A DNA stretch of 46,403 nt from Actinomycetota bacterium (GTDB lineage: Bacteria > Actinomycetota > Actinomycetes > Actinomycetales > Microbacteriaceae): positions 1 through 46,403 of the forward strand of contig JAFDWK010000044.1 in the NCBI GenBank assembly GCA_018268515.1. Reading direction: 5' to 3'. The translations under genes were made by a program, and so were the position numbers. Below are positions 8,390-16,640 of the stretch, in pieces. The notes under the pieces were generated by a model. That model was not told the DNA's origin, did no database searches, and saw only the letters and a program-made list of their open reading frames with translations. How positions within the stretch are numbered: position 1 is the stretch's first letter; every line of letters starts with the position of its first letter.

Positions 8390-9411
8390 TGACCGTTAGC
8401 AGTCCGGAGACCGACGGTGGACTCGACACCGCCGCCGTGACTGCTGCTCGCGCGGGGGGCCGCAAGGCCCTCCGCCTCGGGCAGCGCCGGCTGACCCTCG
8501 ACTACGTGTCGTTCCTCCTGGTGTTCCTCGTGTTGCCAGTGGCGCTGTTCCTCGTGTTCGTGATCTCGCCCTTCATCCAGGCGCTTTATTATGCGATGAC
8601 CAACTGGACCGGCTTCTCGCCGAACATGAGCTTCATCGGCCTGAACAACTTCGTGAAGCTGTTCCAGGACTCCACGTTCCTGCAGGCCATGATGAACAAC
8701 ATCCTGCTCGCCATTGTTGTGCCGCTGATCACGATCGTCGTCGCCCTGATCTTCGCGAGCATGGTGACCGTCGGCGGTCCATCCAGCGGACAGGTGCGCG
8801 GGCTCAAGGGATCCAGCTTCTACCGCGTGGTGTCGTTCTTCCCCTATGTGATCCCGGCGATCGTCATCGCGATCCTGTGGAGCATGATCTACCAGCCCTC
8901 CAACGGCCTCCTGAATGGCGTGCTGCGCAGCCTCGGCGCCACCAACATGATCGATTGGCTCGGTGACCAGCGCACGGCCATGGGTGCCACGATCTTCGTG
9001 ATCGTGTGGAGCATGGTCGGCTTCTACATGGTGCTGTTCATCGCCGCGATCAAGGGGATCCCCGCGGAGACCCTGGAGGCGGCTCGCATCGACGGAGCCG
9101 GCCGGTTCCGAACGGTCGTCTCGATCCTGCTGCCGCAGATGCGCGACAATGTGCAGACCGCCTACATCTACCTCGGCATCATGGCGCTGGACGCCTTCGT
9201 CTATATGGCAGGCCTGAACGCATCCGGCGGACCGAACAACAGCACGCTGGTGATGAGCCAGTATCTATTCCGCACCGCGTTCGAGAAGGGCCAGTTCGGT
9301 CTGGCCACGGCCATGGGCGTCGTGCTGGCCGCGGTCACCCTGATCTTCGCCGGTCTCGTGGTCGGCGCGTTCCGCCTCATCGGCGGCAAGGACGAAGGAG
9401 GACGCGCATGA
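8389..9411 (+). CDS. ngcF: NgcF-type sugar ABC transporter permease
   Basis: Integral membrane permease of the MalF-like class, 340 aa, with a 45-residue cytoplasmic N-terminus and six or more membrane helices. The EAA loop that docks on the ATPase reads EAARIDGAGRFRTVVSILLP (residues about 228-247). It pairs with the downstream NgcG and upstream NgcE to form the importer. Start ATG overlaps the ngcE stop by one base. No ATP-binding gene accompanies the set, as in other actinobacterial sugar importers that share one MsiK-type ATPase. Confidence 0.88.
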   Translation: MTVSSPETDGGLDTAAVTAARAGGRKALRLGQRRLTLDYVSFLLVFLVLPVALFLVFVISPFIQALYYAMTNWTGFSPNMSFIGLNNFVKLFQDSTFLQAMMNNILLAIVVPLITIVVALIFASMVTVGGPSSGQVRGLKGSSFYRVVSFFPYVIPAIVIAILWSMIYQPSNGLLNGVLRSLGATNMIDWLGDQRTAMGATIFVIVWSMVGFYMVLFIAAIKGIPAETLEAARIDGAGRFRTVVSILLPQMRDNVQTAYIYLGIMALDAFVYMAGLNASGGPNNSTLVMSQYLFRTAFEKGQFGLATAMGVVLAAVTLIFAGLVVGAFRLIGGKDEGGRA

Positions 9412-10310
9412 CTCTCGACACGCGTGCCGCAGTGACTGTCGACCCGAAGGCGGCCAGGAAGATCCGCAGCACGAAGTCGACCACGAGCGACAAGGTGGTC
9501 GGCGGCGTTTCGCATGTCGTCCTCGGGATCTGGGCGATCATCGTGATCCTGCCGATGCTGTGGACGCTGCTCGGCTCGTTCAAGACGACCAAGGAGATCT
9601 TCAAGTCCCCGTTCGGCCTTCCCGCGAACTGGAATTTCGACAACTACGTCAACGCGTGGGTGAAGAACAACTTCGGTCCGATGTTCCTGAACACCGTCAT
9701 CGTGGTCGGCTGTGCGCTGATCCTGGTGATGCTGCTGGGGGCGATGTGCGCCTACGTGCTGGCGCGCTTCTCCATCCCGGGCAGCAGGGTGATCTACTAC
9801 CTGATGCTGGCAGGCCTCACCTTCCCGGTCTTCCTCGCCATTGTCCCGCTGTTCTTCATCCTGCAGGGCATGGGCCTGCTGAACACGCTGCCGGGTCTGA
9901 TCATCACGTACGTCGCGTTCGCACTGCCGTTCACGGTGTTCTTCCTGTTCTCGTTCTTCAAGTCCCTGCCTTACGAGATCCAGGAGGCCGCTTACGTCGA
10001 CGGCGCCAGCGAATGGCGAACGTTCTTCCAGGTGATGCTGCCGATGGCGAGACCCGGACTCGCAGCGGTGGCGATCATGAACTTCCTGGGCCTGTGGAAC
10101 CAGTTCCTGCTGCCGATCTCGTTGAACACGAACCGGGACAACTACGTGCTGTCCCAGGGCATGGCGAGCTTCGCCTCGTCGGCCGGCTATCAGGTTGACT
10201 TCGGTGCCCTGTTCGCCGCGGTGATCATCACGATCGTCCCCGTCCTGATCGTCTACATCCTGTTCCAGCGCCAGTTGCAGGGATCCGTGTCGCAGGGCAC
10301 CTCGAAGTAG
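9408..10310 (+). CDS. ngcG: NgcG-type sugar ABC transporter permease
   Basis: Second permease subunit of the MalG-like class, 300 aa, six predicted helices. The EAA motif reads QEAAYVDGASEWRTFFQVML (residues about 191-210). The ATG overlaps the ngcF stop (ATGA) and is preceded by a GAAGGAGG Shine-Dalgarno at 9394-9401. It is the last gene of the unit: a 17-bp stem-loop starts 17 nt after its stop. Together NgcF and NgcG form the transmembrane channel for amino-sugar or chitobiose uptake. Confidence 0.88.
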   Translation: MTLDTRAAVTVDPKAARKIRSTKSTTSDKVVGGVSHVVLGIWAIIVILPMLWTLLGSFKTTKEIFKSPFGLPANWNFDNYVNAWVKNNFGPMFLNTVIVVGCALILVMLLGAMCAYVLARFSIPGSRVIYYLMLAGLTFPVFLAIVPLFFILQGMGLLNTLPGLIITYVAFALPFTVFFLFSFFKSLPYEIQEAAYVDGASEWRTFFQVMLPMARPGLAAVAIMNFLGLWNQFLLPISLNTNRDNYVLSQGMASFASSAGYQVDFGALFAAVIITIVPVLIVYILFQRQLQGSVSQGTSK

Positions 10311-10326
10311 GTCCCGACTGCCCATC

Positions 10327-10365
10327 GAAGAAGCGCTCTCCGGCCTGTCCGGGGAGTGCTTCTTC
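10327..10365 (+). terminator. stem-loop at the end of the ngc operon
   Basis: A 17-bp stem (10327-10343 pairing with 10349-10365, two of the pairs G-U) around a 5-nt loop. No U-tract follows, which is common for actinobacterial terminators. It sits directly after ngcG. Confidence 0.75.
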
Positions 10366-10429
10366 GTCGCCGCCTGATCCCCCCCCCCGACCCGCCGTCT
10401 CAGCGTCGTGCCGGGGTCGGATCCGATGC

Positions 10430-10435
10430 TAGGCT
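10430..10435 (+). promoter_or_regulatory. -10-like element of tRNA-Arg
   Basis: TAGGCT ends 10 nt before the tRNA 5' end. The same hexamer or close variants recur before other genes in the window (12857-12862 minus, 21433-21438, 43699-43704). No clear -35 element was seen. Confidence 0.45.
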
Positions 10436-10445
10436 CGTTCGGTAC

Positions 10446-10518
10446 GCCTCCGTAGCTCAGCGGATAGAGCGCCGGTTTCCGGTACCGTAGGTCGCAGGTT
10501 CGATTCCTGTCGGGGGCA
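10446..10518 (+). tRNA. tRNA-Arg (anticodon CCG)
   Basis: A 73-nt cloverleaf: 7-bp acceptor stem with one G-U pair, D-stem GCTC/GAGC, 7-nt anticodon loop TTCCGGT giving anticodon CCG (reads CGG), 5-nt variable loop, T-arm GCAGG-TTCGATT-CCTGT, discriminator A. The first anticodon-stem pair (27-43) is a C-T mismatch, the other four pair. CCA is not encoded. A perfect hairpin follows. Confidence 0.95.
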
Positions 10519-10523
10519 CAGAT

Positions 10524-10561
10524 GCGAAGAGGGGCCGTCCAGACGGACGGCCCCTCTTCGC
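10524..10561 (+). terminator. perfect 17-bp hairpin after tRNA-Arg
   Basis: The arms 10524-10540 and 10545-10561 are exact reverse complements around the loop AGAC, starting 5 nt after the tRNA. No U-tract follows. It probably ends the tRNA transcript and could act in both directions. Confidence 0.8.
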
Positions 10562-10714
10562 GCACACGCTGAGATCCATCACACCCTCGGCGGGGCGGTG
10601 TGACTGTCCTTCGCCATGTTCGACGCGATCGCATCGATGCGGGCGATGATCGCCTGATCTGACCGCCCGCCCTGATCGCCTGGTCCGCTCCTCGGATCGG
10701 GCCCGGTCTCGTCG
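10562..10714. other. intergenic region
   Basis: About 150 bp between the tRNA hairpin and the end of the DUF1304 gene. I see no gene and no structured element in it. Confidence 0.5.
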
Positions 10715-11104
10715 TCAGATCAGCACGGCTCCGAGAAGTGCCAGCACGGCGAGCAGCGGGAACAGGCCCTGCACAGTCGCCGCACGGGCCTTGCTGCGGT
10801 CGGACAGGATCAGCACGAGCGCCGCGGCGAGCATCGAGGCGACGCCGGCCATCATGAGCGTCCAGCCGATCGCGAAGGACGCGGCCGGAGCCACGATCAG
10901 GCCGATGATCACGAGGATCGCGAGGAACAGGTTGTAGAAGCCCTGGTTGAAGGCGAGCGGCTTGGTGACCTCCGCGGTCTCGGCGGTCGTGCCGAACACC
11001 CGGCGCGTGGACGGGTGCGTCCAGCGCACGGACTCCAGCACGAAGATGTAGACGTGGATCAGGGCGGCGAGCCCGGCGAACACGGATCCCAGGATGAAGA
11101 GCAT
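10715..11104 (-). CDS. DUF1304 family membrane protein
   Basis: Small integral membrane protein, 129 aa, with four predicted helices. The family signature is clear: a first helix leading into HVYIFVLESVRWT, then FGTTAETAEV, and FNQGFYNLFLA before the second helix. The function of DUF1304 proteins is unknown. I chose the ATG at 11104 because relatives begin just before this first helix and because CAGAAT lies 6 nt upstream, as expected for a leaderless -10; an ATG at 11131 would add nine residues without a ribosome binding site. It appears to be transcribed alone. Confidence 0.82.
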   Translation of the reverse strand: MLFILGSVFAGLAALIHVYIFVLESVRWTHPSTRRVFGTTAETAEVTKPLAFNQGFYNLFLAILVIIGLIVAPAASFAIGWTLMMAGVASMLAAALVLILSDRSKARAATVQGLFPLLAVLALLGAVLI

Positions 11105-11170
11105 GGACCGATTCTGCCGCGCACTGTCCATGGGGGCGAGAGGCGCGCTGCGACGGCGGCCGGCCGCGCG

Positions 11171-11896
11171 TCAGCCCCGCGGCACCCGCCGATAGGTGAG
11201 ATCGCGGATGTCGCGGCCCTTTGCAATGCCCTTGCGCTCGAACGCCGTCATCACGCGGCCGTCGAAGCGCTCGGCCCACTCCCCGTCGAACGCGCGCTCG
11301 AACTCGGGCGCGTCGTCGAGCACCTCGCGCATCTGCAGCGCGTAGTCCTCCCAGTCGGTGGCGAGGCGCAGCAGCCCCCCATCGCGCAGCGCCGCGCCGG
11401 CCGTGGCTCCGAAGCCGGGACGCACCAGACGGCGCTTGGTGTGCCGCTTCTTGTGCCAGGGATCGGGGAAGAAGATCCACGCCTCATCGGCGGAACCTGT
11501 GGGAAGGTACGTGGCGAGCACCTCCGGCGCGTTCGCCTCGACCAGCCGCAGATTGCGCACGCCCTCGCGCTCGGCGTCGAGCATCGTGCGCGCCAGCCCC
11601 GCCCGGAACACCTCGACCGCGAGGAAGTCCCGCTCGGGGTGCGCCGCGGCGGCGGACACGATCGCATGCCCCTGCCCCGATCCGATCTCCACCGTCAGCG
11701 GCGCCTCGCGCCCGTAGGCGGAGGCGGGGTCGAGCCGCGCCTCGGGGTGCACCGAGGTCCAGGCGACGTCGCGCGGCACGTCCAGCACGTAGAAACCGGC
11801 GAGCTCGGCGAATGCCCGCTCCTGCGCCTCGGACATGCGGCCGCTGCGGCGGACGAACGAGACGGGTTCGTCGCGGAAGGTGCGGGGTTCGGGCAT
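11171..11896 (-). CDS. trmB: tRNA (guanine-46-N7)-methyltransferase
   Basis: SAM-dependent methyltransferase that makes m7G46 in the tRNA variable loop, 241 aa. The SAM-binding motif I is VEIGSGQGHAI (residues about 67-77), and the family-specific motif FFPDPWHKKRHTKRRL is complete, followed by LATDWEDYA. The minus strand reads TACCCT, then GGAGGG, then ATG: either a leaderless transcript with a TACCCT -10 exactly 6 nt upstream, or an unusually close Shine-Dalgarno; I prefer the former. It lies about 100 nt downstream of the DUF3097 gene, with a dispersed palindromic repeat between them. Confidence 0.95.
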   Translation of the reverse strand: MPEPRTFRDEPVSFVRRSGRMSEAQERAFAELAGFYVLDVPRDVAWTSVHPEARLDPASAYGREAPLTVEIGSGQGHAIVSAAAAHPERDFLAVEVFRAGLARTMLDAEREGVRNLRLVEANAPEVLATYLPTGSADEAWIFFPDPWHKKRHTKRRLVRPGFGATAGAALRDGGLLRLATDWEDYALQMREVLDDAPEFERAFDGEWAERFDGRVMTAFERKGIAKGRDIRDLTYRRVPRG

Positions 11897-11930
11897 CCCT
11901 CCAGGGTATCCGCCGTCCGTGCCATCTGCC

Positions 11931-11960
11931 GGTCGCTGAGCCTGTCGAAGCGCAGGGACC
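11931..11960. repeat. dispersed CTGAGCCTGTCGAAG palindromic repeat
   Basis: One copy of a repeat family found five or more times in this window. The core CTGAGCCTGTCGAAG is flanked by GGTC and GACC ends. It lies between the DUF3097 and trmB genes. Other copies are at 17099-17195 (three in tandem), 21354-21376 and 25706-25728. Confidence 0.7.
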
Positions 11961-11997
11961 GCGTCGGCGCGTCCGGCCCCGCGGGCCGAGCGTCCGC

Positions 11998-12849
11998 TCA
12001 TCGCGCGCCCCCGTCGATCGGCTCGGTCACGAAATCGATGAGCTCCTCGACCCTGCCGAGCAGCGACGGCTCCAGATCCCGGTAGCTGCTCACCCGCGAG
12101 AGGATGCGCTTCCAGGCGTGCGCGATGTCCGCCTGGGATTCGGCGGGCCAGCCGAAGGCCCGGCAGATCCCGGTCTTCCAGTCGGTCCCGCGCGGGATCT
12201 GCGGCCAGGCGCTGATTCCGAGCGCCGCGGGCGTCACGCACTGCCAGACGTCGATGTAAGGGTGCCCGACGATGCGCAGGTGCGCGCCGTGCGGACCACG
12301 CATGATCTGCTCCACGATGCGGGTCTCCTTGGATCCCGGCACGAGGTGGTCCACGAGCACGCCGTAGCGACGGTCGCGGCGTGGCGGGGCCTCGGCGAGC
12401 AGCTCCTCCAGCAGGTCGACGCCCTGGAGGTACTCGACCACGACGCCCTCGACGCGGAGATCGTCGCCCCAGACCTTCTCCACGAGCTCGGCATCGTGGC
12501 GTCCCTCGACGAGGATCCGGCTCGGCAGCGCGGTGCGCGCGCGGGAGTCGCCGACGGCGAAGGATCCGGATGCGGTGCGCTTGGTCGCGCCCTCCGCGCG
12601 CGCGGGGTGCACCAGCCGCACCGGCTCCCCGTCGATCATGAAGCCCGCGCCCATCGGGAAGAGCCGGCGGCGGCCGCGATAGTCCTCGAGTTCGACCTGT
12701 CCGCCCTCGATCCGGGTCACCGCCCCGCAGAAGCCGTCCACGGCGACCTCGACCACGAGGTCCTTCTCGGCGGCGACGTCCACGGCGACCTTCGCGCCGC
12801 GCTCGCGCCAGCCCTTGGCGAGCACATCCGATCCGTACCTGTCGTCCAT
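11998..12849 (-). CDS. DUF3097 family protein (TOPRIM-like segment)
   Basis: 283-aa protein of the actinobacterial DUF3097 family, function unknown. Visible features: an N-terminal beta-rich part (KVAVDVAAEKDLVVEV), then ILVEGRHDAELVEKVWG, which resembles the glutamate-containing start of a TOPRIM domain, then a conserved C-terminal half with VLVDHLVPGSKETRIV and HPYIDVWQ. The VDH/D and EGxxD elements could bind metal, suggesting nucleic-acid work, but that is only inference. TAGGCT on the minus strand lies 7 nt before the ATG, so the mRNA is probably leaderless, which supports this start over the longer open frame to 12957. It is divergent from the TPM gene. Confidence 0.85.
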   Translation of the reverse strand: MDDRYGSDVLAKGWRERGAKVAVDVAAEKDLVVEVAVDGFCGAVTRIEGGQVELEDYRGRRRLFPMGAGFMIDGEPVRLVHPARAEGATKRTASGSFAVGDSRARTALPSRILVEGRHDAELVEKVWGDDLRVEGVVVEYLQGVDLLEELLAEAPPRRDRRYGVLVDHLVPGSKETRIVEQIMRGPHGAHLRIVGHPYIDVWQCVTPAALGISAWPQIPRGTDWKTGICRAFGWPAESQADIAHAWKRILSRVSSYRDLEPSLLGRVEELIDFVTEPIDGGAR

Positions 12850-12856
12850 CGCGACC

Positions 12857-12862
12857 AGCCTA
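12857..12862 (-). promoter_or_regulatory. -10 element of a leaderless DUF3097 transcript
   Basis: TAGGCT on the minus strand, 7 nt before the ATG at 12849, so transcription would begin at the start codon itself. This is the same hexamer as before the tRNA and kgd. Confidence 0.5.
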
Positions 12863-12961
12863 CCGAGAGCGGCCCGGATCCCCCGGGCCGGTGGCCATGC
12901 GGGCGCGCTGGGCGCCCTCCGGATAGGGGCGGGACCAGGAGAAACAAATCCGGACACGCCC

Positions 12962-12967
12962 TAGACT
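12962..12967 (+). promoter_or_regulatory. -10-like element of the TPM-pspA unit
   Basis: TAGACT, 38 nt before the ATG at 13006. This leaves a short leader that contains the GGGAGGAG Shine-Dalgarno sequence. No convincing -35 element. Confidence 0.4.
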
Positions 12968-13005
12968 CGCTCCTGGGGGCCTGCCGGACCCCGGGAGGAG
13001 CGAAG

Positions 13006-15018
13006 ATGCGCGCACGCTGGGCTGTCGTCGTGGGTGTCGTCCTGGGCGTGCTCGGCATGTCCGTGCTCGCCGCGCCCGCCGGCGCCGCGCCCCTCGCCGA
13101 GACCGCGGCACCGCACCCGGCCACGGCGCCGGTGACCCTCGGCTCCGACTTCGTCACCGACGAGGCCGGAGTGCTGAGCTCCTCCGAGGCCCAGGAGCTG
13201 AACAGCCAGCTCGACCAGCTCAGCAGGTCCCAGAACATCCAGTTGTTCGTGGTGTTCGTCGACACCTTCTCCGACCCCGACAACAGCCAGCTGTGGACCA
13301 ACCAGGTCGCGCTCGACAACGGCCTCGGCCAGCAGCAGTATCTGCTGGCCGTCGCCACCCAGTCGCGGCAGTACTACCTGTCGGCGGACAAGGCGGGGCC
13401 GATCCCGCTGTCGCGCGTCGACCAGATCTCCCACTCCCTCGTGAACGACCTGCGTGCGAAGGACTGGGCCGCGGCCGTGCGCACCGCGGCGGCAGGATTC
13501 GAGGGATCCGGCTCCTCGGGAGCCGACCTCGGCGGGATCCTGCTGATCGTGCTGTGTGTGATCGCGATCGTGGTCGCGATCATCGTCCTCGTGGTGATGC
13601 GCCGTCGCGCCGCCGCGCGCGTGAAGCCGGCCGCGACCGATCCCGTCGGCGACCCTCTCGACGCCATCAGCGACGAGGAACTCGCCCGGCGGGCCGCCCT
13701 CGCCCTGGTGCACACCGACGACGCGATCACGTCCTCCACGGAGGACCTCGGCTTCGCGACCGCACAATTCGGCGATGCCGCGACGAGCACCTTCACCGAC
13801 GTGGTCGCCAAGGCCAAGGCCAGACTCGACGAGGCGTTCTCCCTCAAGCAGAAGCTCGACGATGAGATCCCCGACACCGACGAGCAGCGCCGCGACTGGC
13901 ACCTGCAGATCATCCGGCTGTGCGAGGCCGCAGACACCGCGCTGGATGCGAACGTCGCCGCCTTCGACGAGCTGCGCGCCCTCGAGCAGAACGCCGAGCA
14001 GGCGCTCGCGCAGCTGCAGGCACACCGGGAGACGGCCGCCGCGGCGGTCACGGCGGCCCCCGCCGCACTGCAGGCCCTCGCCACCGTCTACGACCCGGCC
14101 GCGCTGCAGACCGTCATCGGCAATCCCGCCGAGGCCGCGAGCCGGCTGGAGCTCGCCGACACCCATATCGCCGAGGCGACGGCGCAGCTCGCGGAGGGCA
14201 AGCGCGGCGAAGCGGCCTTCGCGATCCGCACGGCGGAGGAGGGCGTGCTGCAGGCGAACCAGCTCGCCCAGGCGATCAGCACGCTGCAGAACGACCTCTC
14301 CTCAGCCGAAGAGCAGGCGAAGGCGCTCATCGCCGACCTCGAGCAGGATCTCGCCGGCGCCGCCGCGCTGCCGCCCTCCCCCGACCTGAACGCCGCCGTC
14401 GCAGCCACGCGCACGGCGCTGGATCAGGCCCGCACCGATGCGAGCGGCACCGGACGCCGCCCGCAGGCGGTGCTCGAGTCGCTGACCGCGGCGAACACGC
14501 GCATCGACAGCACGGTCGACGCGATCCGCAACGCGCAGCAGCAGACCGAGCGCGCCCGGCAGGTGCTGGAGCAGACGCTCACGCAGGCCCGCGCGGAGAT
14601 CTCCACGGCGAACAGCTACATCACCACGCACCGCGGCGCGATCGGCGCGGACGCCCGCACCAGGGCCGCGCAGGCCTCCGCCGAGTACGACCAGGCCGAG
14701 GCCGCGCGCCTCGCGGATCCCGGCAGCGCCCTGCAGCATGCGCAGCGCGCCATCGCCCTGGCCAGGGAGGCGACCACCCTGGCGAGCGGATCCATCGACT
14801 CCTGGGGATCCGGCGGCTGGGGCGGCCCCGGCGCCGGTCGAAGCAGCAGCGGCATGGGCGATGCGATCCTCGGAGGCATCATCGGCGGCATCCTGTCCGG
14901 CGGCGGCCGCTCCCGCGGAGGCTGGGGCGGAGGCGGCGGCTTCAGCTCCGGTGGTGGCGGCTACCGCCCCTCCAGCTTCGGCGGCGGAGGCCGCGGCGGA
15001 TCGGGCGGGCGCTTCTGA
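13006..15018 (+). CDS. TPM-domain membrane protein with long coiled-coil and Gly-rich tail
   Basis: 670-aa envelope protein. Order: signal peptide (residues 1-28, ending AGAA), TPM domain (about 49-165, starting VTDEAGVLSS), one membrane helix (about 177-198), then roughly 350 residues of Ala/Glu/Gln-rich helical coiled-coil in the cytoplasm, and a Gly/Ser-rich tail from about residue 595 ending GGRGGSGGRF. Membrane-anchored TPM proteins of the YgcG/Psb32 group are linked to membrane and protein-complex maintenance. The coiled-coil half resembles PspA-like helical proteins in composition, and pspA follows 67 nt downstream, so a joint envelope-stress role is plausible. The start has a GGAGGAG Shine-Dalgarno; the upstream open frame from 11221 is a shadow of trmB and DUF3097. 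Confidence 0.88.
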   Translation: MRARWAVVVGVVLGVLGMSVLAAPAGAAPLAETAAPHPATAPVTLGSDFVTDEAGVLSSSEAQELNSQLDQLSRSQNIQLFVVFVDTFSDPDNSQLWTNQVALDNGLGQQQYLLAVATQSRQYYLSADKAGPIPLSRVDQISHSLVNDLRAKDWAAAVRTAAAGFEGSGSSGADLGGILLIVLCVIAIVVAIIVLVVMRRRAAARVKPAATDPVGDPLDAISDEELARRAALALVHTDDAITSSTEDLGFATAQFGDAATSTFTDVVAKAKARLDEAFSLKQKLDDEIPDTDEQRRDWHLQIIRLCEAADTALDANVAAFDELRALEQNAEQALAQLQAHRETAAAAVTAAPAALQALATVYDPAALQTVIGNPAEAASRLELADTHIAEATAQLAEGKRGEAAFAIRTAEEGVLQANQLAQAISTLQNDLSSAEEQAKALIADLEQDLAGAAALPPSPDLNAAVAATRTALDQARTDASGTGRRPQAVLESLTAANTRIDSTVDAIRNAQQQTERARQVLEQTLTQARAEISTANSYITTHRGAIGADARTRAAQASAEYDQAEAARLADPGSALQHAQRAIALAREATTLASGSIDSWGSGGWGGPGAGRSSSGMGDAILGGIIGGILSGGGRSRGGWGGGGGFSSGGGGYRPSSFGGGGRGGSGGRF

Positions 15019-15085
15019 CACCGCACACTCCTCCTCTCCCCCACATGAACGACCCTCTCGACCGGAAATCTGGAAAGGACATCCC

Positions 15086-15826
15086 ATGACCAAGCAGTCC
15101 ATCTTCGGCCGCATCTCCACCCTGGTGAAGGCCAACATCAACGCGCTCATCGATTCCGCGGAAGACCCGCAGAAGATGATCGATCAGCTGGTGCGCGACT
15201 ACACCAACAACGTCGCCGATGCCGAGTCGGCGATCGCCGAGACGATCGGCAACCTGCGCCTGCTCGAGCGCGACCACCAGGAGGACGTGCAGTCCGCCGC
15301 GGAGTGGGGCAACAAGGCGCTCGCCGCCAGCCGCAAGGCCGACGAGCTGCGCGGGGCCGGGAACACCGCTGACGCCGACAAGTTCGACAACCTCGCCAAG
15401 GTCGCCCTGCAGCGTCAGATCAGCTCCGAGCAGGAGGCGAGGACGGCCGAACCGCAGATCGCGGCGCAGACCGAGATCGTCGACAAGCTCAAGTCCGGCC
15501 TCAACACCATGAAGGAGAAGCTGGTCGAGCTGAAGAACAAGCGCAGCGAGCTGCTCGCCCGCGCCAAGGTCGCCGAGGCGCAGACCAAGGTGCAGGACGC
15601 GGTCTCCTCGATCAACGTTCTCGACCCGACCAGCGAGCTGGGCCGGTTCGAGGACAAGGTGCGCCGACAGGAGGCTCTCGCCCAGGGCAAGGCGGAGCTC
15701 GCGGCCTCGAGCCTCGACGCGCAGTTCGAGAGCCTCGAGGACATCGGCCAGCTGACCGAGGTCGAGGCCCGTCTCGCGGAGCTGAAGGCAGGATCCGCGA
15801 AGCCGCAGGAAGCGCTCGAGGGCTGA
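15086..15826 (+). CDS. pspA: PspA/IM30 family protein
   Basis: Phage-shock-protein A homologue, 246 aa, nearly all helical. The amphipathic N-terminus (KQSIFGRISTLVKANINALI) binds membranes; the next part, DSAEDPQKMIDQLVRDYT, is the family hallmark. The middle holds long coiled-coil heptads. PspA/IM30 proteins are bacterial ESCRT-III relatives that assemble on damaged membranes. A GAAAGGA Shine-Dalgarno lies upstream. It follows the TPM gene on the same strand and is followed after 1 nt by the arginase-fold gene, so all may be cotranscribed. Transcription control by PspF is not expected in this lineage and nothing in the sequence suggests it. Confidence 0.95.
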   Translation: MTKQSIFGRISTLVKANINALIDSAEDPQKMIDQLVRDYTNNVADAESAIAETIGNLRLLERDHQEDVQSAAEWGNKALAASRKADELRGAGNTADADKFDNLAKVALQRQISSEQEARTAEPQIAAQTEIVDKLKSGLNTMKEKLVELKNKRSELLARAKVAEAQTKVQDAVSSINVLDPTSELGRFEDKVRRQEALAQGKAELAASSLDAQFESLEDIGQLTEVEARLAELKAGSAKPQEALEG

Positions 15827-15827
15827 G

Positions 15828-16640
15828 ATGACCCGCTTCCTCGTCGTCCCGCAGTGGCAGGGCTCCCCTGCCCCGCGGGCGATGCTGCTCACGGACGGCG
15901 CGGCGGCCATCGCCGGCGACCTCCCCAGCGCGCGCACGACCGTGCTGGAGGTCCCGCTCGAGGCCGGCGACGCCGAGGGCACGGGAGTGCATCGGCTCAG
16001 CAGTCTGAGACGCACCGGGGAGCTCATCGAGGAAGCGGTCTCGGCGCACGCCGACGTCACACTCGTGGTGGGCGGTGACTGCGGCGTCAGCGTCGCCGCG
16101 GTCGCCGCCCTCCCCGGTGCGCTGCACGATGTCGCGATCGTGTGGTTCGACGCGCACCCCGATCTGCACACCCCGGAGTCCTCCGTTTCCGGCGCCTACG
16201 CCGGGATGGCGCTGCGCGCACTGCTCGGCCACGACTCCTTCCCGCTCGACGGCCCTGCGGGGCTGAGCCCCGAGCGCACGGTGCTCGTGGGCGCCCGCGC
16301 GGAGGACGACGCGGAGACCGAGTTCCTCTCCTCTTCCGGCATCGTCCGGGTGGACGCACTCGACGATGCCCAGCAGTTCGCCGAGGCCGTCGTCGCCACC
16401 GGCGCATCCCGCGTGTACGTGCACATCGACGTCGACGTGCTGGATCCGTCCGAGCTCGCCGGAGTGTCCTCCGCCGTGCCGTTCGGTCTGCGCACCGCCG
16501 AGGTCGTCGACGCCGTGAGGGCGCTGCGCCAGCGGATCCCTCTCGCGGGGGCGACGATCGCCGGGTTCGCCCCGCGCTCTCCCGGCGACGCGGTCGAGGA
16601 CATGGGCGCGATCCTGCGCCTGATCGGCGCTCTGGCGTGA
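15828..16640 (+). CDS. arginase/agmatinase-fold (ureohydrolase) protein with GGDC motif
   Basis: 270-aa ureohydrolase-fold protein. Metal-binding motifs are at residues 107-112 (FDAHPD) and 200-206 (IDVDVLD), both intact. The first motif reads GGDC (82-85) where classical arginases and agmatinases have GGDH; the histidine that binds one manganese is therefore a cysteine. The substrate may be a guanidine compound, but the changed ligand makes arginase activity uncertain. The ATG starts 1 nt after the pspA stop, and the stop overlaps the next gene's GTG start. Other reading: a formiminoglutamase-like hydrolase. Fold call is firm, substrate unknown. Confidence 0.85.
   Translation: MTRFLVVPQWQGSPAPRAMLLTDGAAAIAGDLPSARTTVLEVPLEAGDAEGTGVHRLSSLRRTGELIEEAVSAHADVTLVVGGDCGVSVAAVAALPGALHDVAIVWFDAHPDLHTPESSVSGAYAGMALRALLGHDSFPLDGPAGLSPERTVLVGARAEDDAETEFLSSSGIVRVDALDDAQQFAEAVVATGASRVYVHIDVDVLDPSELAGVSSAVPFGLRTAEVVDAVRALRQRIPLAGATIAGFAPRSPGDAVEDMGAILRLIGALA

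Noticed and set aside
10379-10388. Run of ten C bases before tRNA-Arg
   Set aside because: A simple homopolymer in an intergenic gap; possible sequencing or slippage site but no function can be supported.
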